A stretch of 64,000 bases of DNA from Ruminococcus sp. (GTDB taxonomy: Bacteria > Bacillota > Clostridia > Oscillospirales > Ruminococcaceae): assembly GCA_017542475.1 (NCBI GenBank), contig JAFXXD010000016.1, positions 85,591 through 149,590 on the forward strand, given 5' to 3'. Of this stretch, positions 45,105 through 53,800 are shown piece by piece. Both the position numbers and the translations under genes were made by a program. Under the pieces are notes generated by a model, which was not told where the DNA came from, made no database searches, and worked only from the letters and a program-made list of their open reading frames with translations. Numbering within the stretch: position 1 is the first letter of the stretch; each line of letters opens with the position of its first letter.

Positions 45105-45551
45105 TTAAAACATTGGTATTATCGACACCAGCTGCATTGTCAGGAATACAGCGAACGCACTAAAAAGAAAACCGATGATGCACGTCAGCACGGTCCATTT
45201 GTCGTAGACCTTCTTGCCATGCCTGCTCAGCAGTACGTGGTACGTGCGGTCGGTGCGGTACATCTTGTCGTTGAGTATCATCTCGCTCGGGAATATGCAC
45301 GGATACTCCGTGCCCTCGACCTCGTAGTACGCGACCTTGAAGCTGCCCTTCGGAGCCTTGTCCACGCGCGTGAACCTCGCCTCTTTGCGCTTGGTGAAAA
45401 GCATACGCACGCAGAAGAACGCAAACATAAACATCATCAGCACGATGGTCAGCTCGATGAGCGCAAGTCCGCCCAGCACGAGCATCTCATTGCTGACGCC
45501 CAGTATCTTGCAGAAAACGATGATAACTATCAACGCTATGACGAGCTCCAT
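45105..45551 (-). CDS. Small membrane protein of unknown function
   Basis: A 148-residue protein. Hydrophobic segments lie at about residues 2-18, 22-50 and 118-145, with a basic loop (FTKRKEARFTRVDK) and a folded central part containing Tyr-rich strands. I do not recognise it. It is the first gene of a two-gene unit with the ArsR-type regulator, transcribed from a TTGACT/TAGAAT promoter, divergent from the GH94 gene. Confidence 0.7.
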   Translation of the reverse strand: MELVIALIVIIVFCKILGVSNEMLVLGGLALIELTIVLMMFMFAFFCVRMLFTKRKEARFTRVDKAPKGSFKVAYYEVEGTEYPCIFPSEMILNDKMYRTDRTYHVLLSRHGKKVYDKWTVLTCIIGFLFSAFAVFLTMQLVSIIPMF

Positions 45552-45604
45552 ACGCTCACCTCCGTCCGACCGCTCTCACTCCGACACGTTCTCAATTATG
45601 TATT

Positions 45605-45633
45605 ATTCTATCATATTTATGCAAAAAAGTCAA
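45605..45633 (-). promoter_or_regulatory. SigmaA promoter of the membrane protein-arsR operon
   Basis: On the minus strand TTGACT, 17 bases, TAGAAT, about 54 bases upstream of the ATG. Confidence 0.7.
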
Positions 45634-45662
45634 CTTTCGGCGTGATACGGACTTGCGGACTG

Positions 45663-45676
45663 ATTGTACGTACAAT
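45663..45676. promoter_or_regulatory. Perfect 14-base palindrome between divergent promoters
   Basis: ATTGTACGTACAAT reads the same on both strands. It lies 30 bases behind the minus promoter and 74 bases before the GH94 -35 hexamer. This is a plausible operator. The factor is unknown. Confidence 0.5.
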
Positions 45677-45749
45677 GCGGCGCTGACCATTGCCCATTTT
45701 CAACAATATATCGCTTGGGTTTTTGTTCAAAAATGTCCGCCGCACCCCC

Positions 45750-45778
45750 TTGATTTTTATCCGAAAAAATGGTATAAT
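45750..45778 (+). promoter_or_regulatory. SigmaA promoter of the GH94 gene
   Basis: TTGATT, 17 bases, TATAAT, with TG before the -10 hexamer. Confidence 0.8.
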
Positions 45779-45789
45779 ATTGTATCATA

Positions 45790-45820
45790 CTGTACGGTCG
45801 TAAGCACTGCGGGCGTACAG
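45790..45820 (+). promoter_or_regulatory. Inverted repeat in the GH94 leader
   Basis: CTGTACG and CGTACAG flank a 17-base spacer just after the transcription start. The half-sites share GTACG with the upstream palindrome, so this may be a second operator or a leader hairpin. Confidence 0.45.
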
Positions 45821-45846
45821 CAATATCGAGTTAGGAGTTTATTTAT

Positions 45847-48261
45847 ATGAAGTACGGACATTTTGACCTTGAAAACAAGGAATACGTCATCACTAACCCC
45901 GCTACTCCCGCACCGTGGGCGAATTACCTCGGCGACCCCGAGTACGGCGCTATGATATCCAACAACGCCGCAGGCTACAGCTTTGTGAAGTCGGGCGCTA
46001 ACGGTCGTATCTCGCGCTTCCGCTTCAATTCCGAGATGGCGCTCCCCGGACGCTATATCTATATCCGCGACAACGAGGCTAACGACTACTGGTCGGCTTC
46101 ATGGCAGCCCGTAGGCAAGCCGCTCGACAAGTACAAGAGCGAGTGCCGCCACGGTACTGCGTATACTATAATCTCCGCCGAGTATACAGGCATAAAGTCC
46201 GAAGTGACGTACTATGTCCCCTACGGAAAGACATACGAGGTATGGCGTGCTAAGGTGACAAATGCCTCCGACAAGGAGAGAAAGCTCTCTGTTTACGGTA
46301 TGGTCGAGTTCACCAACGAGCCCAACTACGAGCAGGATCAGGTAAACCTCCAGTATACGCTGTTCATCACACGTACAAGCTTCGAGGAGAACCGCATTAT
46401 CCAGCATATGAACGAGAATACAGGCTTCGACGAGACAGGCTCGAACCACAAGGAGCGCTTCTTCGGTATGGTGGGTCAGCCCGTTACAGGCTATAACGGC
46501 TCGCTCAGCAACTTCATCGGTCCCTACAGGACCTTCTCCAATCCTATCGCTGTAGAGTCGGGCAAGTGCGACGGCGTTATGAACTTCAACTCCAATTCCT
46601 GCGGTGCTCTCCAGAGCGATATCACCCTCGCAGCAGGCGAGACAAAGGAGTTCGTCTTCATTATGGGTCAGCGCAACAGCGCTGAGGCTGCCGTTATACT
46701 CGACGAGTACAAGGCTGCGGGCAAGGTCGATGCCGAAATCAAGCAGCTCAAGGACTACTGGCACGGTCAGCTCGCGAACTTCCAAGTCGAGACTCCGTCC
46801 GATGAGTTCAACAATATGATAAATGTCTGGAACGCCTACCAGTGCTTCATCACCTTCATCTGGTCGAGAGCCGCTTCCTTCGTTTACTGTGGTCTCCGCA
46901 ACGGCTACGGCTACCGCGACACCGTTCAGGATATTCAGGGCATTATCCACCTCGACCCCGAGCTTGCCGCCGAGAAGATACGCTTTATGCTCTCCGCTCA
47001 GGTAAGCAACGGCGGAGGTCTGCCCCTCGTTAAGTTCACGCACAATGCGGGTCACGAGACCTGCCCCGACGAGAACGACGAGCACAGCGTTTACGCCAAG
47101 GAAACAGGTCACCCGTCGTACCGCGCAGACGACGCTCTCTGGCTCTTCCCGACTATAGTCAAGTACCTCGGTGAGAGCGGCAACAAGGGCTTTCTCGACG
47201 AGGTCATCACCTACGCTGAGGAGGGCGGCGGAGAGGCTACCGTCTACGAGCACCTCAAGAACGCTATCCGCTTCTCGCTCGAGCGCCTCGGAAGCCACGA
47301 TATGCCCGCAGGTCTGCACGCTGACTGGAACGACTGCCTCCGTCTCGGTGCGCAGGGCGAGTCCACATTCGTTGCGTTCCAGCTCTACTACGCGATGACA
47401 GTTATCAAGGATATGGCTGTTTCACGCGGCGACAGCGAGTACGTTGACTACATCACAGGCGTTCAGAAGAAGCTCGGCGACGCGCTCGAAAAGTGCTGGG
47501 ACGAGGACAGATTCATCCGCGGTATCCGCGACAACGGCGTTATCGTCGGCGCGAAGAAGGACCCCGAAGCGAATATGTGGCTCAATCCGCAGAGCTGGTC
47601 TGTAATCTCGCGCTTTGCTTCCGACGAGCAGGCTGAAAAGGCTATGAACAGCGTTCACGATATACTCAACACGCCCTACGGAGCTAAGCTCCTCGAGCCG
47701 CCCTACAAGTACCATCACTTCGAGGGTGCGCTCATGCAGGTGTTCAACCTCGATACAAAGGAGAACGGCGGTATCTTCTCGCAGTCTCAGGGCTGGCTGA
47801 TACTCGCGGAGGCTCTCCTCGGTCACGGCGACCGCGCATTCGAGTACTTCCTCGAAAGCTCGCCTGCTGCTATGAACGACAAGGCTGAGATACGCGTTAT
47901 GGAGCCCTATGTACACGGTCAGTTCACCGAGTCCAAGGCTTCTCCCTACGAGGGTCGCTCACACGTTCACTGGCTCACAGGCACGGCTTCGACTGTTATG
48001 GTCGGCTGTGTGGAGGGTATATGCGGTATGCGTCCCGACCTCGGCGGACTTGCAATTTCACCGTCTATCCCCGCAAGCTGGGACGGCTTCAGGATAAAGA
48101 AGAACTTCCGCGGCAAGAAGCTCGACATCACTGTTGACAACTCCGCGCACGTTCAGTCGGGCGTGAAGGAGCTCTTCCTCAACGGTGCGAAGCTCGACGG
48201 CAATTATGTTCCCGCGGACAAGCTTGCCGATACCAATGAGATAAAGGTAGTTCTCGGCTAA
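45847..48261 (+). CDS. GH94 cellobiose/cellodextrin phosphorylase
   Basis: An 804-residue phosphorylase that cleaves beta-1,4 glucosides with phosphate to give glucose-1-phosphate, saving ATP during cellulose breakdown. Family marks are EYVITNPATPAPWANYLG, GLRNGYGYRDTVQDIQG with the catalytic Asp358, GLHADWNDCLRLG, and GLAISPSIP near the end. The length matches bacterial cellobiose phosphorylases. Cellodextrin or other disaccharide specificity cannot be excluded by eye. No signal peptide is present, so it acts in the cytoplasm on imported sugars. AGGAGT lies eight bases before the ATG. Confidence 0.93.
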   Translation: MKYGHFDLENKEYVITNPATPAPWANYLGDPEYGAMISNNAAGYSFVKSGANGRISRFRFNSEMALPGRYIYIRDNEANDYWSASWQPVGKPLDKYKSECRHGTAYTIISAEYTGIKSEVTYYVPYGKTYEVWRAKVTNASDKERKLSVYGMVEFTNEPNYEQDQVNLQYTLFITRTSFEENRIIQHMNENTGFDETGSNHKERFFGMVGQPVTGYNGSLSNFIGPYRTFSNPIAVESGKCDGVMNFNSNSCGALQSDITLAAGETKEFVFIMGQRNSAEAAVILDEYKAAGKVDAEIKQLKDYWHGQLANFQVETPSDEFNNMINVWNAYQCFITFIWSRAASFVYCGLRNGYGYRDTVQDIQGIIHLDPELAAEKIRFMLSAQVSNGGGLPLVKFTHNAGHETCPDENDEHSVYAKETGHPSYRADDALWLFPTIVKYLGESGNKGFLDEVITYAEEGGGEATVYEHLKNAIRFSLERLGSHDMPAGLHADWNDCLRLGAQGESTFVAFQLYYAMTVIKDMAVSRGDSEYVDYITGVQKKLGDALEKCWDEDRFIRGIRDNGVIVGAKKDPEANMWLNPQSWSVISRFASDEQAEKAMNSVHDILNTPYGAKLLEPPYKYHHFEGALMQVFNLDTKENGGIFSQSQGWLILAEALLGHGDRAFEYFLESSPAAMNDKAEIRVMEPYVHGQFTESKASPYEGRSHVHWLTGTASTVMVGCVEGICGMRPDLGGLAISPSIPASWDGFRIKKNFRGKKLDITVDNSAHVQSGVKELFLNGAKLDGNYVPADKLADTNEIKVVLG

Positions 48262-48273
48262 AAATGCATAATG

Positions 48274-48300
48274 AAAGGCGCTCAGACGAGCGCCTTTTTT
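48274..48300 (+). terminator. Intrinsic terminator of the GH94 gene
   Basis: AAAGGCGCTC with GAGCGCCTTT around AGAC, then a T-run. The stem is the same sequence as in the terminator at 42991-43017. Confidence 0.9.
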
Positions 48301-48399
48301 GCGCGTTGTCGCTCGCAAGCTCGCTGACTTTACAGAAAAGGCAAGTTTGCTTTCGCGAATGTAAGAATCGCGGCGATAAACTTCCGTATTATTCATCTA

Positions 48400-48515
48400 C
48401 CGCGCGAAGTCGAAAGTTTCGCTCAAGCCTTTTCAAAGGCTTGCAGGGTCGAGGGCGGAGCCCCGCGAGTCAAGGGCAGCGCCCTTGTGGGTTCCAAGGG
48501 CAAAGCCCTTGGTAG
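48400..48515. repeat. Compound CTCTGCC-type repeat cluster
   Basis: Contains GCGAAG/GAAAGTTTCGC, AAGCCTTTTCAAAGGCTT, CAAGGGCAGCGCCCTTG and CCAAGGGCAAAGCCCTTGG in series. The modules are those of 2985-3049 in the opposite order. Confidence 0.72.
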
Positions 48516-48608
48516 CCTCCTATGGAGGCGAAACATTCGATTTTATTGAAAATCTCCCCTTCGCAAACAATCCAGTGAATTGTTTGCGAACATATTGACT
48601 GCCACATT

Positions 48609-48799
48609 GTAGGGAACGCCTCCCAACGGTCGCCCCTCCCCTCTGTCAGCTTCGCTGACATCTCCCCACGCTGTGGGGAGTCACCCTCGGCGTTCCGCGA
48701 CTAACAGATAGACCAACGGGAACGAATTGTAGGGGCGACAATTGGTCGTCCGTGAATATACGAAAAGCCGGCGGACGCGCAATGCGCGTCCCTACAATT
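48609..48799. repeat. Nested hairpin repeats
   Basis: A GTAGGGAACGCC end at 48609 is matched by CGGCGTTCC about 75 bases later. Between them sits a different element with TGTCAGC/GCTGACA and CTCCCCAC/GTGGGGAG. Two more GTAGGGG-type hairpins follow, at 48729-48752 and 48768-48796. With 48400-48515 these fill the 48301-48803 gap, in which I see no gene. Confidence 0.7.
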
Positions 48800-48803
48800 C
48801 AGC

Positions 48804-48832
48804 AAAAAGCGCAGGCACTCGTCCTGCGCTTT
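48804..48832 (-). terminator. Intrinsic terminator
   Basis: AAAGCGCAGG with CCTGCGCTTT around a seven-base loop, followed on the minus strand by five T. It ends the lipoprotein gene at 48837. Confidence 0.85.
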
Positions 48833-48836
48833 CTCG

Positions 48837-49844
48837 TTAACCTCTTAAATCTGCCGCCATGCTCGCAGCCTCGGCAATAGCATCGTCAGCCTTTGAATTT
48901 GCCTCCGCAAGAGCAGCCTCGGCAGCCGCAAGACCGTCATCGACTGTCTTGTCTATCTCTGCCTCCAGCGAAGCGTTATCCTTTTCTATCTCTGCCTTAT
49001 CCGCAGCTAACGCCGCGTCAAGCTGTGCCTGAGCATCGGCAGCCGCCTGCTCAGCACCACCGTAAGCTTCAACGAGCGTCTCATCTATCGGGAGCGAATT
49101 GCCGTCCTCATCGTAGAACACGATGTTATCAACATACATATTGCCCTCGTTCTGAGCGCCCCACCTCATAATGAGGAAAACAGCCTCGTCCATTGTCTCG
49201 TCCCAGCACTGTCCGCCTGCCGCGAGCACGAACTTGAACTCGGCATGAGCAGCGCCCGACATATCGAAGTTGTACTCGCCGCCGCTCCATTCGCCGAACT
49301 GGTACCACTTGTCGCCTGCGACGTTGGCTCCGCCGCCGCCGCCTATCCAGCCGGGAGCCTTGAGGAACTCGCCGTCGTCGTTCTGGAAATCGGAAGCAGT
49401 TGCGTCCGCGTAAACGTCGAACTGGATAGAGCGTACCTTAGCCACATTCTCATGGCTGAGAAGCATTGCCGCGTCTATCTGTATCTTCTGTACCGTGCCG
49501 TTTGCGCAGTTCTTGCCGTCGTCTGTGAAGCGGAGCATCTTGTTGCCCTGCACCTCGACTATCTCGAGCTTGCCCTGTGCGGAATCGTCATCTGTCGTCT
49601 TGGGCGAAGCAAAGAAGAAGTGTCCGTCGTCGAAGGTGATAGCGTTCGGGTCTGAAGCCTCGACGGGCTTGGGCGGCTCGAGCTCCTCCGTTGTAGCCTC
49701 GGTAGCCTCTACCGTTGAGGCCTCTGTTGAAGCGGCAGTTGTAGCCTCGGAGCTCTCTGACGATGACTCCTTGTCTCCGCAGCCCGCAAAAGCAGCCGCA
49801 AGTGTGAGCGACATAGCGCTCGCAAGTATTTTCTTGTAATCCAT
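48837..49844 (-). CDS. Lipoprotein with binding-like domain and helical tail
   Basis: A 335-residue lipoprotein with the lipobox AAAFAGCG at about 22. A Ser/Thr/Glu-rich linker to about 65 is followed by a beta-rich domain at about 68-255, with aromatic residues (WYQFGEWSGG, MRWGAQNEG and VDNIVFYD) typical of jelly-roll carbohydrate-binding modules. The last 75 residues are an Ala/Glu/Asp helix (AAEAALAEANSKADDAI). No enzyme motif is seen. A role in surface glycan binding is inferred from the fold type and context only. Confidence 0.72.
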   Translation of the reverse strand: MDYKKILASAMSLTLAAAFAGCGDKESSSESSEATTAASTEASTVEATEATTEELEPPKPVEASDPNAITFDDGHFFFASPKTTDDDSAQGKLEIVEVQGNKMLRFTDDGKNCANGTVQKIQIDAAMLLSHENVAKVRSIQFDVYADATASDFQNDDGEFLKAPGWIGGGGGANVAGDKWYQFGEWSGGEYNFDMSGAAHAEFKFVLAAGGQCWDETMDEAVFLIMRWGAQNEGNMYVDNIVFYDEDGNSLPIDETLVEAYGGAEQAAADAQAQLDAALAADKAEIEKDNASLEAEIDKTVDDGLAAAEAALAEANSKADDAIAEAASMAADLRG

Positions 49845-49868
49845 AGTGATTATCTCCTTCCTATCAGA

Positions 49869-49894
49869 AATGCCCCCTGCAAGCAGAGGGCATT
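49869..49894 (-). terminator. Possible hairpin between two exported-protein genes
   Basis: AATGCCC with GGGCATT around a C/T/G-rich loop. There is no good T-run, so it may be an attenuator or processing site rather than a full terminator. Confidence 0.35.
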
Positions 49895-49921
49895 ATCCTT
49901 ATAGCTTTAGTCAGACTTGAA

Positions 49922-50728
49922 TTAGTCCTTCTTTCTTACTGCGAAAGCTGTAGCAGCAGCAAGACCGAGTGCAGCAACTGCAACTGCAGCGCCTGCGTCA
50001 CCTGTCTGAGCGGAAGCCTCGCCCTTCTTTGAAGCAGTTGTTGTAGCTGTACCTGTACCCGTTGTAGTAGTTGTTGTAGATGTGGTCGTTGAGGAATCAG
50101 CACCTGTTGTGGTTGTTGTAGCCTCAGTTGTAGTTGTTGTGGGAGCCTCAACGCCGTCGTCTGTCTTAACGCTCTTTATTGTGAGCTTGGCAGATGTAGC
50201 TGCAAGGTCTCCGCCGTACTCGAAAATCGGGATATTTGTCTGAACGTAGAGTATCTGAGCTGTTGAAGAGGGCTCGTCGAACTTCCACTCAACTGTGTAC
50301 TCGCCATCGCCTGTGATCTTAACGATCTCGTCCGAGGGAATCTTGCCACCCTCATAAGCGTCCATGTGACGGCTGTAGGGTCCGACGCCGCCGCAGAGGA
50401 AAGCCTCGAGGTCCTTGTCGGTCTCAGCGCCCTCAGCCTTCACCTTGGAATCGGAGCCGATGCCCGAAACCTCGAAGGTCACCTTGATATAGCTTGTGTA
50501 GGGATTCTCTGTATCCTCGGTGGGGATATCCGAAACAGCAGGAGAAGCCCACTGGTTGAGGATATTGGCTCTGAGGAGCTTGCCATCGTCGGAAGTACCT
50601 GCTGAATTGCCCGAATCAGTGTACTTCACGTCCTTCTCAACTGCGAATGAAGTAACACTCATTGCGCAGAATGCAGAAGCTGCAACGACTGATGCAGCCA
50701 TAGCTGCGAGAACCTTGTTCATCTTCAT
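49922..50728 (-). CDS. Exported surface protein with sortase-like C-terminus
   Basis: A 268-residue protein. The signal peptide covers residues 1-30. A beta-rich domain lies at about 32-190. A Thr-rich linker of about 35 residues follows. The end has a sorting-signal layout: AQTGDAG, a hydrophobic helix (VAALGLAAATAFAV) and RKKD. The TGD core resembles variant sortase motifs rather than LPxTG. AAGGAG lies eight bases before the ATG and a TTTACA/TAAAAT promoter lies 75 bases upstream. The ligand is unknown. Confidence 0.75.
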   Translation of the reverse strand: MKMNKVLAAMAASVVAASAFCAMSVTSFAVEKDVKYTDSGNSAGTSDDGKLLRANILNQWASPAVSDIPTEDTENPYTSYIKVTFEVSGIGSDSKVKAEGAETDKDLEAFLCGGVGPYSRHMDAYEGGKIPSDEIVKITGDGEYTVEWKFDEPSSTAQILYVQTNIPIFEYGGDLAATSAKLTIKSVKTDDGVEAPTTTTTEATTTTTGADSSTTTSTTTTTTGTGTATTTASKKGEASAQTGDAGAAVAVAALGLAAATAFAVRKKD

Positions 50729-50801
50729 AATAAAAACTCCTTACTTATCGTGCGTATAAGCGGAAAAATAGAGGGAAACCCGCACTTATTTTTATAAAAT
50801 C

Positions 50802-50830
50802 ATTTTAGCATAAATGCAACCGCTTGTAAA
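50802..50830 (-). promoter_or_regulatory. SigmaA promoter of the surface protein gene
   Basis: On the minus strand TTTACA, 17 bases, TAAAAT, with TGC before the -10. The -10 region (ATTTATGCTAAAAT) is shared with the promoter at 57176-57204. Confidence 0.7.
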
Positions 50831-50882
50831 GTGGCGGTATGCACAATGTTAACAAACGTTTAAACCGCAAAATACAGCACAT

Positions 50883-53800
50883 TCAACAGTTTTTATCAGC
50901 TGCGGAGCCTATTATCCCCACGACCTCCTTCATCATATCGAAGGGGCGCTTCTTCGGGTCTATTTTCACCGAAACATAGGACTTTCCCGAGCCGTTGAAG
51001 GTTATCCTGCCCTTGTAGGAAGCCGAGAGTGCCTGTATCTGGTCTATGGTGAGATATTCCGTGTAGAAGTACATCTGCGCGTTCTTCTGCGATATCTCCG
51101 TGATACCGAGATGTGCCGCCTTGTTTCGCAGGAGCGAGACCTCGATAAGTCCCACCACCGACTTCGGCGGCTCGCCGTAGCGGTCTATCAGCTCGTCGAT
51201 GAGGTCGAGCTTGTCCTCGTCGCGGGTAACGTGCATTATCTTCTTGTAGAGGTCGATACGCTGATTGAGGCTCTCGATGTAGTTCTCGGGGATATGGGCG
51301 TCTATCTGTATGTCCACGAGGCACTCGGGCACCTTCTCGGGCTGCTCGCCCTTCTCCTCGGCTATCGCCTCCGACAGCAGCTGCAAATACATATCGTAGC
51401 CGACAGCCTCCATATGTCCGTGCTGACTGCCGCCGAGTATGCTTCCCGCGCCGCGTATCTCAAGGTCGCGCAGAGCTATGCGGAAGCCGCTGCCGAACTG
51501 CGTGAACTCGCGCATGGCGTTGAGGCGCTTTGCCGCTATCTCGGTCAGCACCTTGTCACGCTGATAGGTGAAGTACGCATAGCCGCGGCGGTTGGAGCGT
51601 CCCACGCGTCCGCGGAGCTGATACAGCTGCGAGAGCCCGAAGCGGTCGGAGTCCTCGATTATGAGCGTGTTCACATTGGGGACGTCCACGCCCGTCTCGA
51701 TTATTGTTGTGCAGACGAGTATGTCTATCTCGTGCTCGACGAGCTGCTCCCATATGTCACTCATCTCGTCCTCGCCCATCTGTCCGTGCGCCACGGCGAT
51801 ACGAGCCTCGGGCAGGAGCTGCTGAAGTCTGTCAGCGCAGGAGAGTATGCTCTCGACGCGGTTGTGTATGTAGTAGACCTGTCCGCCGCGTCTGAGCTCA
51901 CGCACTATCGCCTGCACGACCGTGCCGACGTTGTACTCGATGACGTAGGTCTGCACAGGGTATCTGTCCTGCGGCGGCTCCTCGAGTACGGACATATCGC
52001 GTATGCCGCTCATAGCCATATTGAGCGTTCGCGGGATAGGCGTCGCCGACAGCATAAGCACGTCCACGCCCGTGAAGGTCTCCTTGAACTTCTCCTTGTG
52101 AGCCACGCCGAAGCGCTGCTCCTCGTCGATTATGGCGAGTCCGAGGTCCTTGAATCTGACGCTCTTCTGTATTATCTTGTGCGTGCCGATGAGGAGGTCT
52201 ATGCGTCCCTGAGCGAGCTTCTTCACTATCTCCGCCTGCTGCTTCGGCGAGCGATAACGGCTGAGGAGCTCCACATTCACGGGGAAGTGCTCGAAGCGGC
52301 GCAGAGCCGTCTGATAGTGCTGATACGCGAGGACCGTCGTCGGTGCGAGGATAGCGCACTGCTTGCCCGCGAGTATGCACTTCATAGCCGCGCGGAAGGC
52401 GACCTCGGTCTTGCCGAAGCCGACGTCTCCGCAGAGCAGGCGCTCCATGGGGCGGATACGCTCCATATCCGACTTTATCTCGGCTATCGCGGTGAGCTGG
52501 TCGTCCGTCTCGACGTAGGGGAAGCGCTCCTCGAAATCGTGCTGTATCTCGTCGTCGGGGTAGAAAGCGAAGCCCTCGCTCTTCTCGCGCTTGGCGTAGA
52601 GGGCTATCAGCTCGTGAGCCATATCCTTGACCGCGCGCTTGACGTTGCTGCGCGTGCGCTGCCACTCGCCCGAGCTGAGCTTGTTCAGCTTCACGCCGCT
52701 GTCGTCGCGCGGACCGATGTACTTCGACACCATATCGAGCTGCGTTACGGGTATGTAGAGCTTGTCCGTGCCCGCGTACTGAATGGTGATGTAGTCCTTG
52801 ACAACGCCGTCGAATTCAAGCTTGCGGATACCTATGAATCGTCCGATACCGTGGGCGCTGTGTACGACGAGGTCGCCCTCGGTGATGTCCGCGAGACTGC
52901 GTATCTCCTCAGCCTTGTTCTTCTTTGTGCGGGTCTTGCGCTTGCGGACGGAGTCCATAGCCCGTCCCTGCGTGATGAGGACAGTCCTGTTCTCGGGGTA
53001 CTCGAAGCCGCTGCTGAGGCTTCCCGACATCAGCGCCACGCGCCCCGCTCGGAGCTCGAGTTCGTCCGTGGCGATATCGCATGGTACCCCCGCGTCCTCC
53101 AAGTCCTGACGTATTATCGGGAGGGTCTTCTCGCTGCCCGCACAGAGCAGTATGCGGTACTTGCGCACCTTGTAGTCGGTGACGTCCTCGATTAGCTGCT
53201 TCAGCTCGCCGCCCCAGTAGGCGGTCTGCATAGCCTCGAAGCTGACGAGCCTGCGGAAGTCGATACGCTCGCCGCCCTGTACGAAATTGCTCATATAGAG
53301 GCAGACCTTCTTCTCCGCGATGAGCTGTATCTTCGCGAGCTCAAGGCAGTAGCCCTCCAGTCCCTTGCAGAGCTGACCGTCCTCCATAAGGACTTTTATG
53401 TCCTCGTTGTAGCGCGTAGTTATGCCTGCCGCGCTGTCCATTACGTTTGAGTAGTCGCTGAACAGCACCGCTCCGTCGATATAGTCGAAAACCGTCGAGG
53501 GCTCGCCGTAGACGAGCGGGTAGTACTTCATTCCGTGTGCGAGTATCTCCCCCGCCCTCAGTCTGCGGACGTCCGCACCGAGGTGCTCACGTATGAGCTC
53601 CATACGCTTTCCACGCACCCTCTTGCAGAGCTCCTCTATCTTATCCGCGAGCTCGTTCCCGTCGTAGAGTATCTCTCCCGCGGGTGATATCTCGGCTTTT
53701 TCGAGTCTGACGTCCGAGCGGCGCTGGGTGTCCGTCTCGAACTCGGAAATGCTCTCTATCTCGTCGCCCCACAGCTCGATACGTACGGGCTTGTCAGCCT

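Noticed and set aside
45790-45820. Riboswitch in the GH94 leader
   Set aside because: Only one simple inverted repeat in a short leader. No known aptamer core is seen, so an operator is simpler.
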